From Deferrivibrio essentukiensis (GTDB taxonomy: Bacteria; Chrysiogenota; Deferribacteres; Deferribacterales; Deferrivibrionaceae): a stretch of DNA of 64,000 bases. Made by a program: the position numbers and the translations under genes. Within the stretch, counting starts at the first letter, position 1; each line of letters begins with the position of its first letter. The notes beneath the pieces are model-generated. The model did no database searches. It was not told the DNA's origin and saw only the letters and a list, made by a program, of their open reading frames with translations. Shown here piece by piece: positions 26,523-34,148 of this stretch. Where the stretch lies: positions 1 through 64,000 of the forward strand of contig NZ_JAJAFU010000011.1 of the NCBI RefSeq assembly GCF_020480685.1, given 5' to 3'.

Positions 26523-28445
26523 TTATAGCCCGACAATTCTTGCAAAGTGTCTCCTTGTGCTATCTTGAAGTTTATCTGCTACTTTAAAAGCCTCTTTTAA
26601 CGCCTCCTGTTCGTCTTTAGGAAGAGTGTACGGGTCAAGGTAGTGGCTTGGTTTTTTGTTTTCACCAATAAGTATTAGCTCATTCTTTAATCTTATATAA
26701 GTAAAAAATTCAAAAGCAGCCTTAATGTGATCTACAGTAGTTGAGTTGAAAATATTTATTGCGTGAAGTTTATCAAGCCGTTCCATTGTGTTTTGTGATG
26801 GTATTCCATGTTCGAGGCAATACATCCTAATACAATCTACTATAAATATACTGCCATTCTCTTTAACAGAAAGTTCTCCTTTATGCTCTTCCTCACTTGA
26901 GGTTATAAATCTGTTTAGAAGGCCAAGGGGGACTTTGTGTTTATAGTCTAACTCCATCATTTGATATAGAAAAAGAAGATTACGCTTAATTTCAGAGAAA
27001 ATATGGTCTTTTAGTTCATTGCATAGTTTATTGTCACCAATTAACGAATAAAGGTCAAAGAAAATGGTAGAGAACCTTACCCTTTGAGGCTCAGGTACAT
27101 TTATCCATTTGCTGACACGCTTTTTCCAGTCAGACAGCTTACCTCTCCATATAGGATTATTTGCCATAACCTTTCCATTGCAAAGAGGATAGCCTACTTC
27201 ATCCAGAGCCTGAACTAATTTTTCAGTAAATGGAATAAAAAAATTACTTACTTCTGCCTCCATTTCATCCGGGTAGTCCTCAAAAATAATTCCATTATCC
27301 TGATCAGGGCCGAGAAGCATTTCACGTCTACCGCCGCTCCCCATAATTATAAATGAATATTTTATATCTGGAAGCTTGCACCCACTTTTAATTGACTCAT
27401 TTAAAATAATTTCAAAACATCTGCGTATAATGTTGTGGTGAATGTATGATATTATTTCCATTGTTTCAATATGAGACCTGTTTTCCATTAATAGCACTTT
27501 GGCAACGGTTGCTATTTCTGATTTAATTGCTTTTAGCTCATCAATTGATTCTGCTTCTTTAGTCTTGCCTATCAGTAGCACAGTTTTTTGACTTCTAAAG
27601 CGCATTAAATCTCTGATAGTTACAATTCCTGCGATACTGTTGTTATCTAATACAGGTAGATGTCTAATATTGTGGCTAAGCATAAAGCTTGCAGCTTCGT
27701 ACATATAAGTGTCAGGCGTTACGGAAAAAGGATTTGGAGTCATTATATCCTTGGCTTTTAAATCTCTTAAACATTGCCCAATGTCTCTTGCCAAGACTTT
27801 AGTTACAAGGTCTCTTTCTGTAATAATCCCTTTTAGGTTTTGAGTTTCATCACAGACCAAGACCGATCCTATCCCTTTTATAGTAAGTATTTTGGCAACT
27901 TCTCCAACTGAAATATTTTCTGGACATGTTTCGGCAGGAGATGACATGATTTCACTTACCTGCTTTTGAAAAGGGTATGCTTCGATTTGCAGAATAGGGT
28001 CAGTTGATTGGGATTTAACCACATCTTGGTACAGTTTTCTAATTTTAGAGAAAACAGCTTTGCTGAAAAATCTTGTTATTTCAGGATATGTTCTTGCTAA
28101 CTCAAGTATTAAATCTTTTGGGATTAAAAGACATTCTGTTTTTTCTGCAGTTCTGGCTCCGGCAGAATAACCGCCATCCGTAAAGATAGGTGTCCAGCCA
28201 AAAAAGTCACCGTTTCTTCTATAATCAACTGTTATCTCAACCCCTTCATCTGTTTCGGATATTATTTCAACAAGTCCATTATTTATGAAATACAGGTATC
28301 CGGTGGGTTTATCCTTTTGAGAAAAAATTAATGTATTCTCTTCGTAAGAGTGTATTAGACATTTATCATCAAGTAATTTATAATTTTCGTCTGATATTAC
28401 ATTAAAAGGCTCAACAGACCTAAGGTAATTAAGTATGTTTTTCAT
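26523..28445 (-). CDS. cNMP-binding / CBS / DUF294 nucleotidyltransferase-like signalling protein
   Basis: 640-residue cytoplasmic protein. Order: cyclic-nucleotide-binding fold (about 15-130, with NNGLVEI and RRNGDFFGW), two CBS domains (about 165-285), a GlnD-like nucleotidyltransferase core (DUF294) with GSGGRRE at 369-375 and GPDQDNG at 379-385, and a helical C-terminal substrate-binding-like domain (to 640). The nucleotidyltransferase metal-binding Asp pair (DQD) is intact. Proteins of this architecture are regularly encoded next to the DUF4212-SSS acetate symporter and are thought to regulate it. Here it follows the symporter and a small membrane protein with a 9-base gap. Confidence 0.9.
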   Translation of the reverse strand: MKNILNYLRSVEPFNVISDENYKLLDDKCLIHSYEENTLIFSQKDKPTGYLYFINNGLVEIISETDEGVEITVDYRRNGDFFGWTPIFTDGGYSAGARTAEKTECLLIPKDLILELARTYPEITRFFSKAVFSKIRKLYQDVVKSQSTDPILQIEAYPFQKQVSEIMSSPAETCPENISVGEVAKILTIKGIGSVLVCDETQNLKGIITERDLVTKVLARDIGQCLRDLKAKDIMTPNPFSVTPDTYMYEAASFMLSHNIRHLPVLDNNSIAGIVTIRDLMRFRSQKTVLLIGKTKEAESIDELKAIKSEIATVAKVLLMENRSHIETMEIISYIHHNIIRRCFEIILNESIKSGCKLPDIKYSFIIMGSGGRREMLLGPDQDNGIIFEDYPDEMEAEVSNFFIPFTEKLVQALDEVGYPLCNGKVMANNPIWRGKLSDWKKRVSKWINVPEPQRVRFSTIFFDLYSLIGDNKLCNELKDHIFSEIKRNLLFLYQMMELDYKHKVPLGLLNRFITSSEEEHKGELSVKENGSIFIVDCIRMYCLEHGIPSQNTMERLDKLHAINIFNSTTVDHIKAAFEFFTYIRLKNELILIGENKKPSHYLDPYTLPKDEQEALKEAFKVADKLQDSTRRHFARIVGL

Positions 28446-28454
28446 AGGGTTGCC

Positions 28455-28817
28455 CTAACTTTTTTTTGTTTTAAAAAATGGGTGTGCCTGCGTTTTGATA
28501 ATATATTCTCCAAATATTTTAAACCAAATAGTGACCCCTGCAATACCTGTCCACTGCTGATAAGGGTAGGCAAAGAATAAGACACCAGCAATTGCCCATA
28601 CGATTGCAATACCAGCGCATAAATTTAAAATTCCAACAAAAGGTGCCCACTTTTTAGGATTTTTTGGTGGCTCCCCGCGTTTAAGTGCAACTTTTGAATA
28701 ATCCTTTTTAATAAAGACAGTATAAGCATTTTTAAACCAAATAAATGCCAGAGGGAAAAGGGCAATAAATAAAATCCAAGTAACTGCAATGTTTGTATCG
28801 ATAATTAAGTTGTCCAT
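28455..28817 (-). CDS. Small membrane protein of the acetate permease operon, unknown family
   Basis: 120 residues from ATG 28817, which has GAGGTG at 28822-28827; a further upstream in-frame ATG at 28862 adds 15 residues without a ribosome site. Two or three hydrophobic segments: about 10-30 (VTWILFIALFPLAFIWF) and about 60-83, with perhaps a third near 85-102. A Lys/Pro-rich loop (RGEPPKNPKKW) separates them. I do not recognise the family. It lies between the symporter and the DUF294 regulator, so it may be a membrane partner linking the two. Confidence 0.75.
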   Translation of the reverse strand: MDNLIIDTNIAVTWILFIALFPLAFIWFKNAYTVFIKKDYSKVALKRGEPPKNPKKWAPFVGILNLCAGIAIVWAIAGVLFFAYPYQQWTGIAGVTIWFKIFGEYIIKTQAHPFFKTKKS

Positions 28818-28884
28818 ATACACCTCACATATGTTATTATAACAAAGATATTCTAAAATCAAACTAAAATAGCTATTTAAATTA

Positions 28885-28910
28885 TAAAAAAGGCCTCCTG
28901 TCGGAGGCCT
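28885..28910 (-). terminator. Terminator after the SSS symporter gene
   Basis: On the minus strand AGGCCTCC pairs with GGAGGCCT around a 4-base loop, then six T. It follows the symporter stop by 21 bases and should make transcription of the small membrane protein and DUF294 genes partly independent. Confidence 0.88.
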
Positions 28911-28930
28911 AAGGCAATGTAGTAAATATT

Positions 28931-30739
28931 TTAGTGATCTGCAGCTGCAGCACCGGCACCCTTTGGATAGCGAACGCTTTCTACCATTTCAGCTATATCG
29001 TGTGGAACAGGTGCAGTCATGTTTTTAACTGCAAAAGCTACTATAAAGTTAACTATTGCACCGATTGTTCCAAAAGCATTTGGCTCTATTCCGAAGAAGA
29101 AATTTTGTTTACCGCCGAAAAGCCCTAAAAATTCAGTTCCTTTGATAAAGAAGATACCTTTATGTGCAAAAACGTAGAGCATTGTAATACCAATACCTGC
29201 AATCATACCTGCGATAGCGCCTTGTCTGTTCATAGTTTTACTGAAAATTCCCATCATAAGAGCAGGAAAGATTGAGCTTGCTGCAAGACCAAAAGCTATT
29301 GCAACCGTACCTGCTGCAAAGTCAGGTGGGTTCATACCAAGATATCCTGCAACTACGATAGCACAGGCCATTGCTATTCTACCGGCCATAAGCTCACCTT
29401 TTTCAGACAGGTCTCTCATAAACATATTTTTCAAGAGGTCGTGTGAGATTGCTGACGATATAGCAAGTAGTAAACCAGCAGCTGTTGAAAGAGCAGCAGC
29501 AAGACCACCTGCAGCGACAAGTCCGATTACCCAGTTTGGAAGTTTTGCGATTTCAGGGTTTGCAAGAACCATAATATCGTTATTAACATATAATTCATTT
29601 CCTTTCCAACCTGCTGCCTCAGCTTTGGCTAAGAAATCTTTATTTTTAGATTTGTCATTGTAGTATTGAATACGGCCATCGCCATTTTTGTCATTAAATT
29701 TTAACAACCCTGTAACTTCCCAGCGCTGCATCCATTTTGGGCGCTCTTCAAATTTGATACTTGCTTCAGGTGCAAATACGTCACCACCTTTAAGTACTGC
29801 CTTGTTAACTGTTGCATGAAGATTTAATCTTGCCATAGCAGCAACTGAAGGGGCTGTAGTATAAACGATAGCGATGAATACAAGCGCCCAACCAGCTGAG
29901 CTTCTTGCATCTTTTACCTTTGGCACTGTAAAAAATCTAATAATAACGTGTGGAAGACCTGCTGTACCTATCATCAGTGATAATGTGTAAACAAACATAT
30001 TAAGTTTGCTTAATCTCGGAGTTGCGATATATGAAGCAAAACCAAGATCTTTTACAATGTGGTCAAGTTTTTCAAGGAGATACATGTCAGAACCTTGAAA
30101 GCCTGAGCTAAGACCAAATTGAGGAATAGGGTTACCTGTCAAATGTAAAGATATGAAAATTGCCGGAATAGTGTAAGCTAATGTTAAAACACAATACTGA
30201 GCAACCTGAGTATAAGTAATACCTTTCATTCCGCCAAAAACAGCATATACAAAAACTATAGCCATACCGATTAAAACACCAAGATTGTTGGAAACTCCCA
30301 AGAATCTTGAAAATGCAACACCAACACCGGTCATCTGACCAATAATGTAAGTAGTTGAAGCTATAAGAAGACATATAACAGCAACTATTGCCGCGCCGTC
30401 AGAATAATATCTTGTCTTAAAAAATTCAGGCACGGTATATTTACCAAACTTTCTTAAATAAGGAGCGAGTAAAAGAGCAAGTAAAACGTAACCGCCTGTC
30501 CAACCAAGCAAGAATACTGCACCGCCGTACCCCATGAAAGCGATAAGACCTGCCATAGATATGAAAGAGGCTGCTGACATCCAGTCTGCACCGGTTGCCA
30601 TACCGTTAAGTATTGGGTGAACTCCACCGCCTGCTACATAAAACTCTTTAGTGCTGCCTGCTCTTGACCAGATAGCAATACCGATGTAAAGTGCAAATGT
30701 TAAACCGACAATTATATACGTTGTAAGTTGTAAACTCAT
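28931..30739 (-). CDS. actP: Cation:acetate symporter (SSS family, VC_2705-type)
   Basis: Sodium:solute symporter of 602 residues with about 13 hydrophobic spans, partner of the DUF4212 protein encoded just upstream. Seen: MATGADWMSAASFISMAGLI near 48-67 and LGWTGGYVLLALLLAPYLRKFGKYTVPEFF near 78-107, typical of ActP-like carriers; Na+-site Ser/Thr region near TTAPSVAAMARL. A hydrophilic insert around residues 330-385 contains DKNGDGRIQYYN, an EF-hand-like loop. Such inserts occur in this subfamily. Probably imports acetate or a related short-chain acid. Operon partner with a 12-base gap. Confidence 0.9.
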   Translation of the reverse strand: MSLQLTTYIIVGLTFALYIGIAIWSRAGSTKEFYVAGGGVHPILNGMATGADWMSAASFISMAGLIAFMGYGGAVFLLGWTGGYVLLALLLAPYLRKFGKYTVPEFFKTRYYSDGAAIVAVICLLIASTTYIIGQMTGVGVAFSRFLGVSNNLGVLIGMAIVFVYAVFGGMKGITYTQVAQYCVLTLAYTIPAIFISLHLTGNPIPQFGLSSGFQGSDMYLLEKLDHIVKDLGFASYIATPRLSKLNMFVYTLSLMIGTAGLPHVIIRFFTVPKVKDARSSAGWALVFIAIVYTTAPSVAAMARLNLHATVNKAVLKGGDVFAPEASIKFEERPKWMQRWEVTGLLKFNDKNGDGRIQYYNDKSKNKDFLAKAEAAGWKGNELYVNNDIMVLANPEIAKLPNWVIGLVAAGGLAAALSTAAGLLLAISSAISHDLLKNMFMRDLSEKGELMAGRIAMACAIVVAGYLGMNPPDFAAGTVAIAFGLAASSIFPALMMGIFSKTMNRQGAIAGMIAGIGITMLYVFAHKGIFFIKGTEFLGLFGGKQNFFFGIEPNAFGTIGAIVNFIVAFAVKNMTAPVPHDIAEMVESVRYPKGAGAAAADH

Positions 30740-30751
30740 ATTGTCCCCTCC

Positions 30752-31012
30752 TTAATCTTCTTCTACGTCGAATTCTTTGTCAATTTTTCCAATAAGTTTT
30801 GCGTAGATAAAAATCAGTGCTACGAAAACATAAATTGAGCCTTGATGAGCAAACCAAAATCCAAGAGGGGTACCGCCTAACTTAATATTGTTCAGCGGTT
30901 CAACAAAAAGGATAGTTAAAACATATCCAAATATAAACCAGATGATTAAAATGTTTCGAATTAGACCTAAGTTTTTTTTCCAGTAGGCTTCGAGCCTTTC
31001 CTTATCGACCAT
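30752..31012 (-). CDS. DUF4212 small subunit of the SSS acetate symporter
   Basis: 86-residue membrane protein with two hydrophobic segments (about 18-38 and 58-78). The family pattern is LEAYWKKNLGLIRNILIIWFIFGY... plus GFWFAHQGSIYVFV near 51-64. DUF4212 proteins are obligate neighbours of VC_2705-type SSS carriers and probably form part of the transporter. It is the first gene of the operon, behind a long leader that may contain a structured RNA. Ribosome site GAGAGGTG at 31018-31025. Confidence 0.9.
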   Translation of the reverse strand: MVDKERLEAYWKKNLGLIRNILIIWFIFGYVLTILFVEPLNNIKLGGTPLGFWFAHQGSIYVFVALIFIYAKLIGKIDKEFDVEED

Positions 31013-31033
31013 AAAAACACCTCTCTAAAAATT

Positions 31034-31112
31034 ATTAAAAAAACAAACAAGTTACCTTAAAGCACCTGCCGACCTATTTGTTTTATCACCTCCTTACTTT
31101 TTGCTTCCAAGG
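31034..31112 (-). ncRNA. Candidate structured leader RNA upstream of the DUF4212-actP operon
   Basis: On the minus strand a TATAAT box at 31124-31119 predicts a transcript with a leader of about 100 bases. In it, AAAACAAA (31084-31077) can pair with TTTGTTTT (31047-31040), closing a purine-rich loop containing GGCAGGTGC and TTAAGGTAAC, and a T run follows. Upstream lies a full-length anti-16S match AAGGAGGTGAT (31096-31086 region) with no start codon at usable distance. The arrangement resembles a small transcription-controlling riboswitch before a sodium-coupled carrier, but I cannot match it to a known family from memory with certainty. Confidence 0.3.
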
Positions 31113-31118
31113 TGAAAA

Positions 31119-31124
31119 ATTATA
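31119..31124 (-). promoter_or_regulatory. -10 box of the DUF4212-actP operon
   Basis: Perfect TATAAT on the minus strand, without a good -35 partner at 17 bases, hinting at activator control. Confidence 0.4.
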
Positions 31125-31216
31125 TTTTAAACCCCCTGAGTTGTTTTATTAATATAATAATGTTTTATTGCTGTCAATAATTAAATTTTAATAAAATTGT
31201 AGTTTAGTAAACATAA

Positions 31217-31245
31217 AGTATACAGTGTACTGTATACAGTATACT
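31217..31245. promoter_or_regulatory. Palindromic operator-like repeat between actP operon and ACS-like gene
   Basis: Contains TATACAGT-GT-ACTGTATA (31219-31236) and the overlapping perfect palindrome ACTGTATACAGT (31229-31240), so GTATACAGT occurs twice as a direct repeat 14 bases apart, flanked by AGTATAC and GTATACT ends. It lies about 93 bases upstream of the symporter -10 box and about 168 bases before the ACS-like gene's -35 box. Confidence 0.55.
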
Positions 31246-31388
31246 AAAGTGAGTAACATATTGTTATAATAGTATTTTTTTTAGTATTTTTTCAATACAT
31301 TGTTATATAAATAGCTAAATAAAAAAATTAAAAGTATAACATTTTTTTATTATAATTTTGATTAATTTTAATTATGAAAATTTTTCTG

Positions 31389-31418
31389 TTGTTTTTTTAG
31401 CCTATGTGCTATTATAAA
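31389..31418 (+). promoter_or_regulatory. Probable promoter of the ACS-like gene
   Basis: TTGTTT (31389-31394), 18 bases, TATAAA (31413-31418). Transcription would start near 31425, before both candidate start codons. Confidence 0.4.
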
Positions 31419-31473
31419 TATGAATGATTAATACATTATGTTGCATCTGATAATTTCAAAAGAGGTATACGGT

Positions 31474-33348
31474 ATGATTTATGAAAGCATAACTAAGGCA
31501 AACAAAAACTATAAAAGAGATTTCTTACAACCGGAAGAGATTCAAGAATTAATGGAAAAGCCTTACATGGAAGTCGCTGACTATGTTGGTAAGAATTTTT
31601 TAGAGTGGATAGAGCCTTATAGAGAGGTGTTTGAATATACTAAGGTTCCAAGATATCAGTTTTTTAAGGGTGGAAAGTTTAATCCTTTTTATAATGTTAT
31701 TGAAAAACATTTAAATACTAAAAATAAAAATAAGGCAGCTATTATTTGGAGAGGGTCTGATTATACAGAGAAAATATATACATATCAATCTCTTTCATTT
31801 GAGGCATCTAAACTTGCATACGCATTTAAAAAACTTGGAGTAAAAAAAGGGGATAAAGTTTTAATATACATTCCGAATATTCCAGAGGCTATTATTGTTA
31901 TGCTTGCTTGCGTGAGAATAGGTGCAATACACGCTTTTTTTCATTTCAGTTATTCAGCCGATGCACTTGCTGAAAGGATAGATGACTGCAGAGCGAGCCT
32001 AATAGTAACAGCTAATTATAGCCTAACAGGCAATGAACTCGATATTAAAACTAAGGTCGATGCGGCGTTGAAAAAGTCTGAGCATCAGCCAAAACATGTG
32101 GTGGTTGTAGAGCGAATTCCAAAAAAGGTTCATATGAAGCCGTTGAGGGATATTTGGTATCATGATTTATTGAGTGATACTGACTTTAAGGAAGCTGTCA
32201 ACCTGGAATCGACTATTTTAAGTTTTGATGACCCATTATTTATTATGATTACTACCACTCATTTTCCTGAGCCAAAAGGATTAGTTTATAGTGCTGCAGG
32301 ATTTTTAGGCTGGGCTCACTACACATTTAAATTAATATTTGATCCTAAAGATGGTGATACTATTTGGAATACTACTGATATTGCATGGATGAATAGCCAC
32401 AATTATAAAATATACGGGCCATTAATGGCAGGTGCTACTTCAGTTATGTTTGAGGATTCGATTCAGATGCAAAATGCCAGACGTTTTTATGGTATTGTAG
32501 AAAGGTACAATATTAACAAGTGCTATATGTCTCCAAGAATTATTAAAGCACTCATGAATGCAGATATGAAAAAAAAGGTTTTTGAGCGTGTAGATAGTCT
32601 TGAGCTTTTTTTCCTCGGTGGCGAACCTATAGAAGAGGATGTGCTTTACTGGTTGTATAGAAAACTTGGTAAAGATAAGCTCCCGGTTTTGAATATTTAT
32701 TCAGTGACAGAGCTTGGCTCAGCAGTTGCAGCCCAATTGCCGGGTTTTTCAAAAGTTAAAAAAGATTCTGTAGGGCAGCCAATCCCCGGAGTAGACCTTG
32801 CAATTTATGACAGTATTACTAAAACGAAAATTAAATACCAAAATGAGAAAGGTTTGGTGTCTATAGAAAAACCTTTAATGTCTATGTGTACAAGTTTATG
32901 CCATGGAGAAGAATTATTTTACAAGACATTTTGGAAATATTTTGATGAAAAATATGTCTTTAGGGTAGGGGATGCAGGATGTTTTGATGAAGAAAGTCAT
33001 TTTTATCTGTCAGGAAGGGTTGATGATATTGTTCATGTTGCGGGGAAAAGAATAAACCTTCAGCAGATAGAAGAGACAATAAATAAGCATAAATTAATAA
33101 AAGAATCTGCAATAATAATATTAAACGATGAAAAGAAGGGTGACTCTTTGATAGCCTTTTGTGTTTTGAAAAAAAATGTTGATGAAAGTAACTATAGCCT
33201 GATTATTGATGAAATAAATGAAGTTATTATTGAGGAGTTGGGAGAGCCGGTTTTACCACAGTATATTAAATTTGTTAGAGTATTGCCTAAGGGTGCAGAC
33301 GGTGTAGTTTTAAGGGATTTATTAAAAGAGATTGCCATGCAGATGTAA
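31474..33348 (+). CDS. Acetyl-CoA synthetase-like protein with degenerate catalytic motifs (probable pseudoenzyme)
   Basis: 624 residues from ATG 31474, which has AGAGGT upstream; an ATG at 31438 lacks a ribosome site. Clear ACS relationship: FFHFSYSADALAERIDD near 156-172 and TTDIAWMNSHNYKIYGPL near 300-317 align to the ACS motifs. Yet the phosphate loop normally read as YTSGSTGKPKG is TTHFPEPKG (261-269), the acetate-pocket Trp region (YWQTETG in ACS) is YSVTELG (409-415) with Ser for Trp, and the C-terminal PKTRSGK catalytic Lys is replaced: LPKGADGVVLRD has Val at 611. The core SGRVDDIVHVAGKRIN (513-528) is kept. It probably cannot adenylate acetate and may be a sensor, regulator or an enzyme with a different reaction. 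Divergent to the acetate symporter operon. Confidence 0.85.
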   Translation: MIYESITKANKNYKRDFLQPEEIQELMEKPYMEVADYVGKNFLEWIEPYREVFEYTKVPRYQFFKGGKFNPFYNVIEKHLNTKNKNKAAIIWRGSDYTEKIYTYQSLSFEASKLAYAFKKLGVKKGDKVLIYIPNIPEAIIVMLACVRIGAIHAFFHFSYSADALAERIDDCRASLIVTANYSLTGNELDIKTKVDAALKKSEHQPKHVVVVERIPKKVHMKPLRDIWYHDLLSDTDFKEAVNLESTILSFDDPLFIMITTTHFPEPKGLVYSAAGFLGWAHYTFKLIFDPKDGDTIWNTTDIAWMNSHNYKIYGPLMAGATSVMFEDSIQMQNARRFYGIVERYNINKCYMSPRIIKALMNADMKKKVFERVDSLELFFLGGEPIEEDVLYWLYRKLGKDKLPVLNIYSVTELGSAVAAQLPGFSKVKKDSVGQPIPGVDLAIYDSITKTKIKYQNEKGLVSIEKPLMSMCTSLCHGEELFYKTFWKYFDEKYVFRVGDAGCFDEESHFYLSGRVDDIVHVAGKRINLQQIEETINKHKLIKESAIIILNDEKKGDSLIAFCVLKKNVDESNYSLIIDEINEVIIEELGEPVLPQYIKFVRVLPKGADGVVLRDLLKEIAMQM

Positions 33349-33353
33349 GTTAT

Positions 33354-34148
33354 TTAAGAAAATGGACATAAATTAGCAAATTCGCAGTTTATACATTTAC
33401 TTGAGTCTGAAGTGATACATTTATTGACAATACCCAATCTTGTGATAGGGAAGTCAAACTTTAAAGGGTCGTCCGGTGCAATATTTTTAAAAAAAGCAGT
33501 TATTGCCAAACTGTTTTTATGTGTGCCCGCTTCAGAGCTAATTATTTGCAGTTTATTTGAAAATTTTAGAATATGTGTATCAAGTGGGTATAATAATTCT
33601 GATTTGTTATATTTTTTCCATAAACCGAAATCTATATCTGTGTCCCTCACCATCCATCTAAGAAACATTCTCATCCTTTTTAAAGCTGACCTTCCATACG
33701 TCGGAAATAGAAAAAAATATCCTGTTCCGGCATTGTTTTCTTCACCAAAACTTTTTGCCAATAACATAAATCGACTGAGGCTTTCTTCAACATTATTAGA
33801 TAGGCTGTAAAAACAGCCCTCAATGCTGCCGTAATCTTTATATATTTTATTTAGAAATTTTACTAATAGGTAAATATCATTTTCAGTTTGAAATCTGTAA
33901 TAGATATTTTTTTTGAGCGGTAAGTTAGCCGTTACTTCAGTGCCATAAACATCAAAGTAATTTCTTAAAAAATTCTGAATAAGTTTAACCTGACCGTAAG
34001 CAAACAGTGAAGAAACAAAGGCTATGTATTCTGTGTTACCTTTGTATGTTTTTGGAAATATTATTGGGTCAGTGCCGAGATAGCTCTCAGCACTGTATTT
34101 TTTATAAATTTTTTCAAAGAATAGGTTTAGATTATTGTTTTTTGTCAA
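33354..34148 (-). CDS. TIGR02757 (DUF2400) family protein
   Basis: About 264 residues from a TTG at 34148; the frame is open to 34229 but that part overlaps the zinc-ribbon gene almost completely and has no family character. Family landmarks: SAESYLGTDPIIFP near 16-29, FVSSLFAYGQVKLIQNFLRNYF near 45-66, RMFLRWMVRDTDIDFGLW near 168-185, LYPLDTHILKFSNKLQ and a Cys-rich end (C-I-N-C-x6-C). The family is related to HhH-GPD/EndoIII-like folds and its role is unknown. Last gene of the mre-rod-per operon; converges on the ACS-like gene with 5 bases between stops. Confidence 0.75.
   Translation of the reverse strand: MTKNNNLNLFFEKIYKKYSAESYLGTDPIIFPKTYKGNTEYIAFVSSLFAYGQVKLIQNFLRNYFDVYGTEVTANLPLKKNIYYRFQTENDIYLLVKFLNKIYKDYGSIEGCFYSLSNNVEESLSRFMLLAKSFGEENNAGTGYFFLFPTYGRSALKRMRMFLRWMVRDTDIDFGLWKKYNKSELLYPLDTHILKFSNKLQIISSEAGTHKNSLAITAFFKNIAPDDPLKFDFPITRLGIVNKCITSDSSKCINCEFANLCPFS

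Larger units (their letters stand above)
31013..31473. other. Divergent control region between the acetate symporter operon and the ACS-like gene
   Basis: About 460 non-coding bases. Left: leader of the DUF4212-actP operon. Centre: palindromic repeat at 31217-31245. Right: an AT-rich stretch and a probable promoter for the ACS-like gene. No tRNA or small ORF with credible coding features is visible. Confidence 0.7.

Noticed and set aside
31081-31096. Sequence like the 3' end of 16S rRNA (ATCACCTCCTT on +)
   Set aside because: Only the anti-Shine-Dalgarno stretch matches; no flanking rRNA sequence. Read on the minus strand it is simply a strong ribosome-binding sequence.
31438-31473. ATG 31438 as start of the ACS-like gene
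   Set aside because: No ribosome site precedes it, whereas ATG 31474 has AGAGGT and starts the conserved part.
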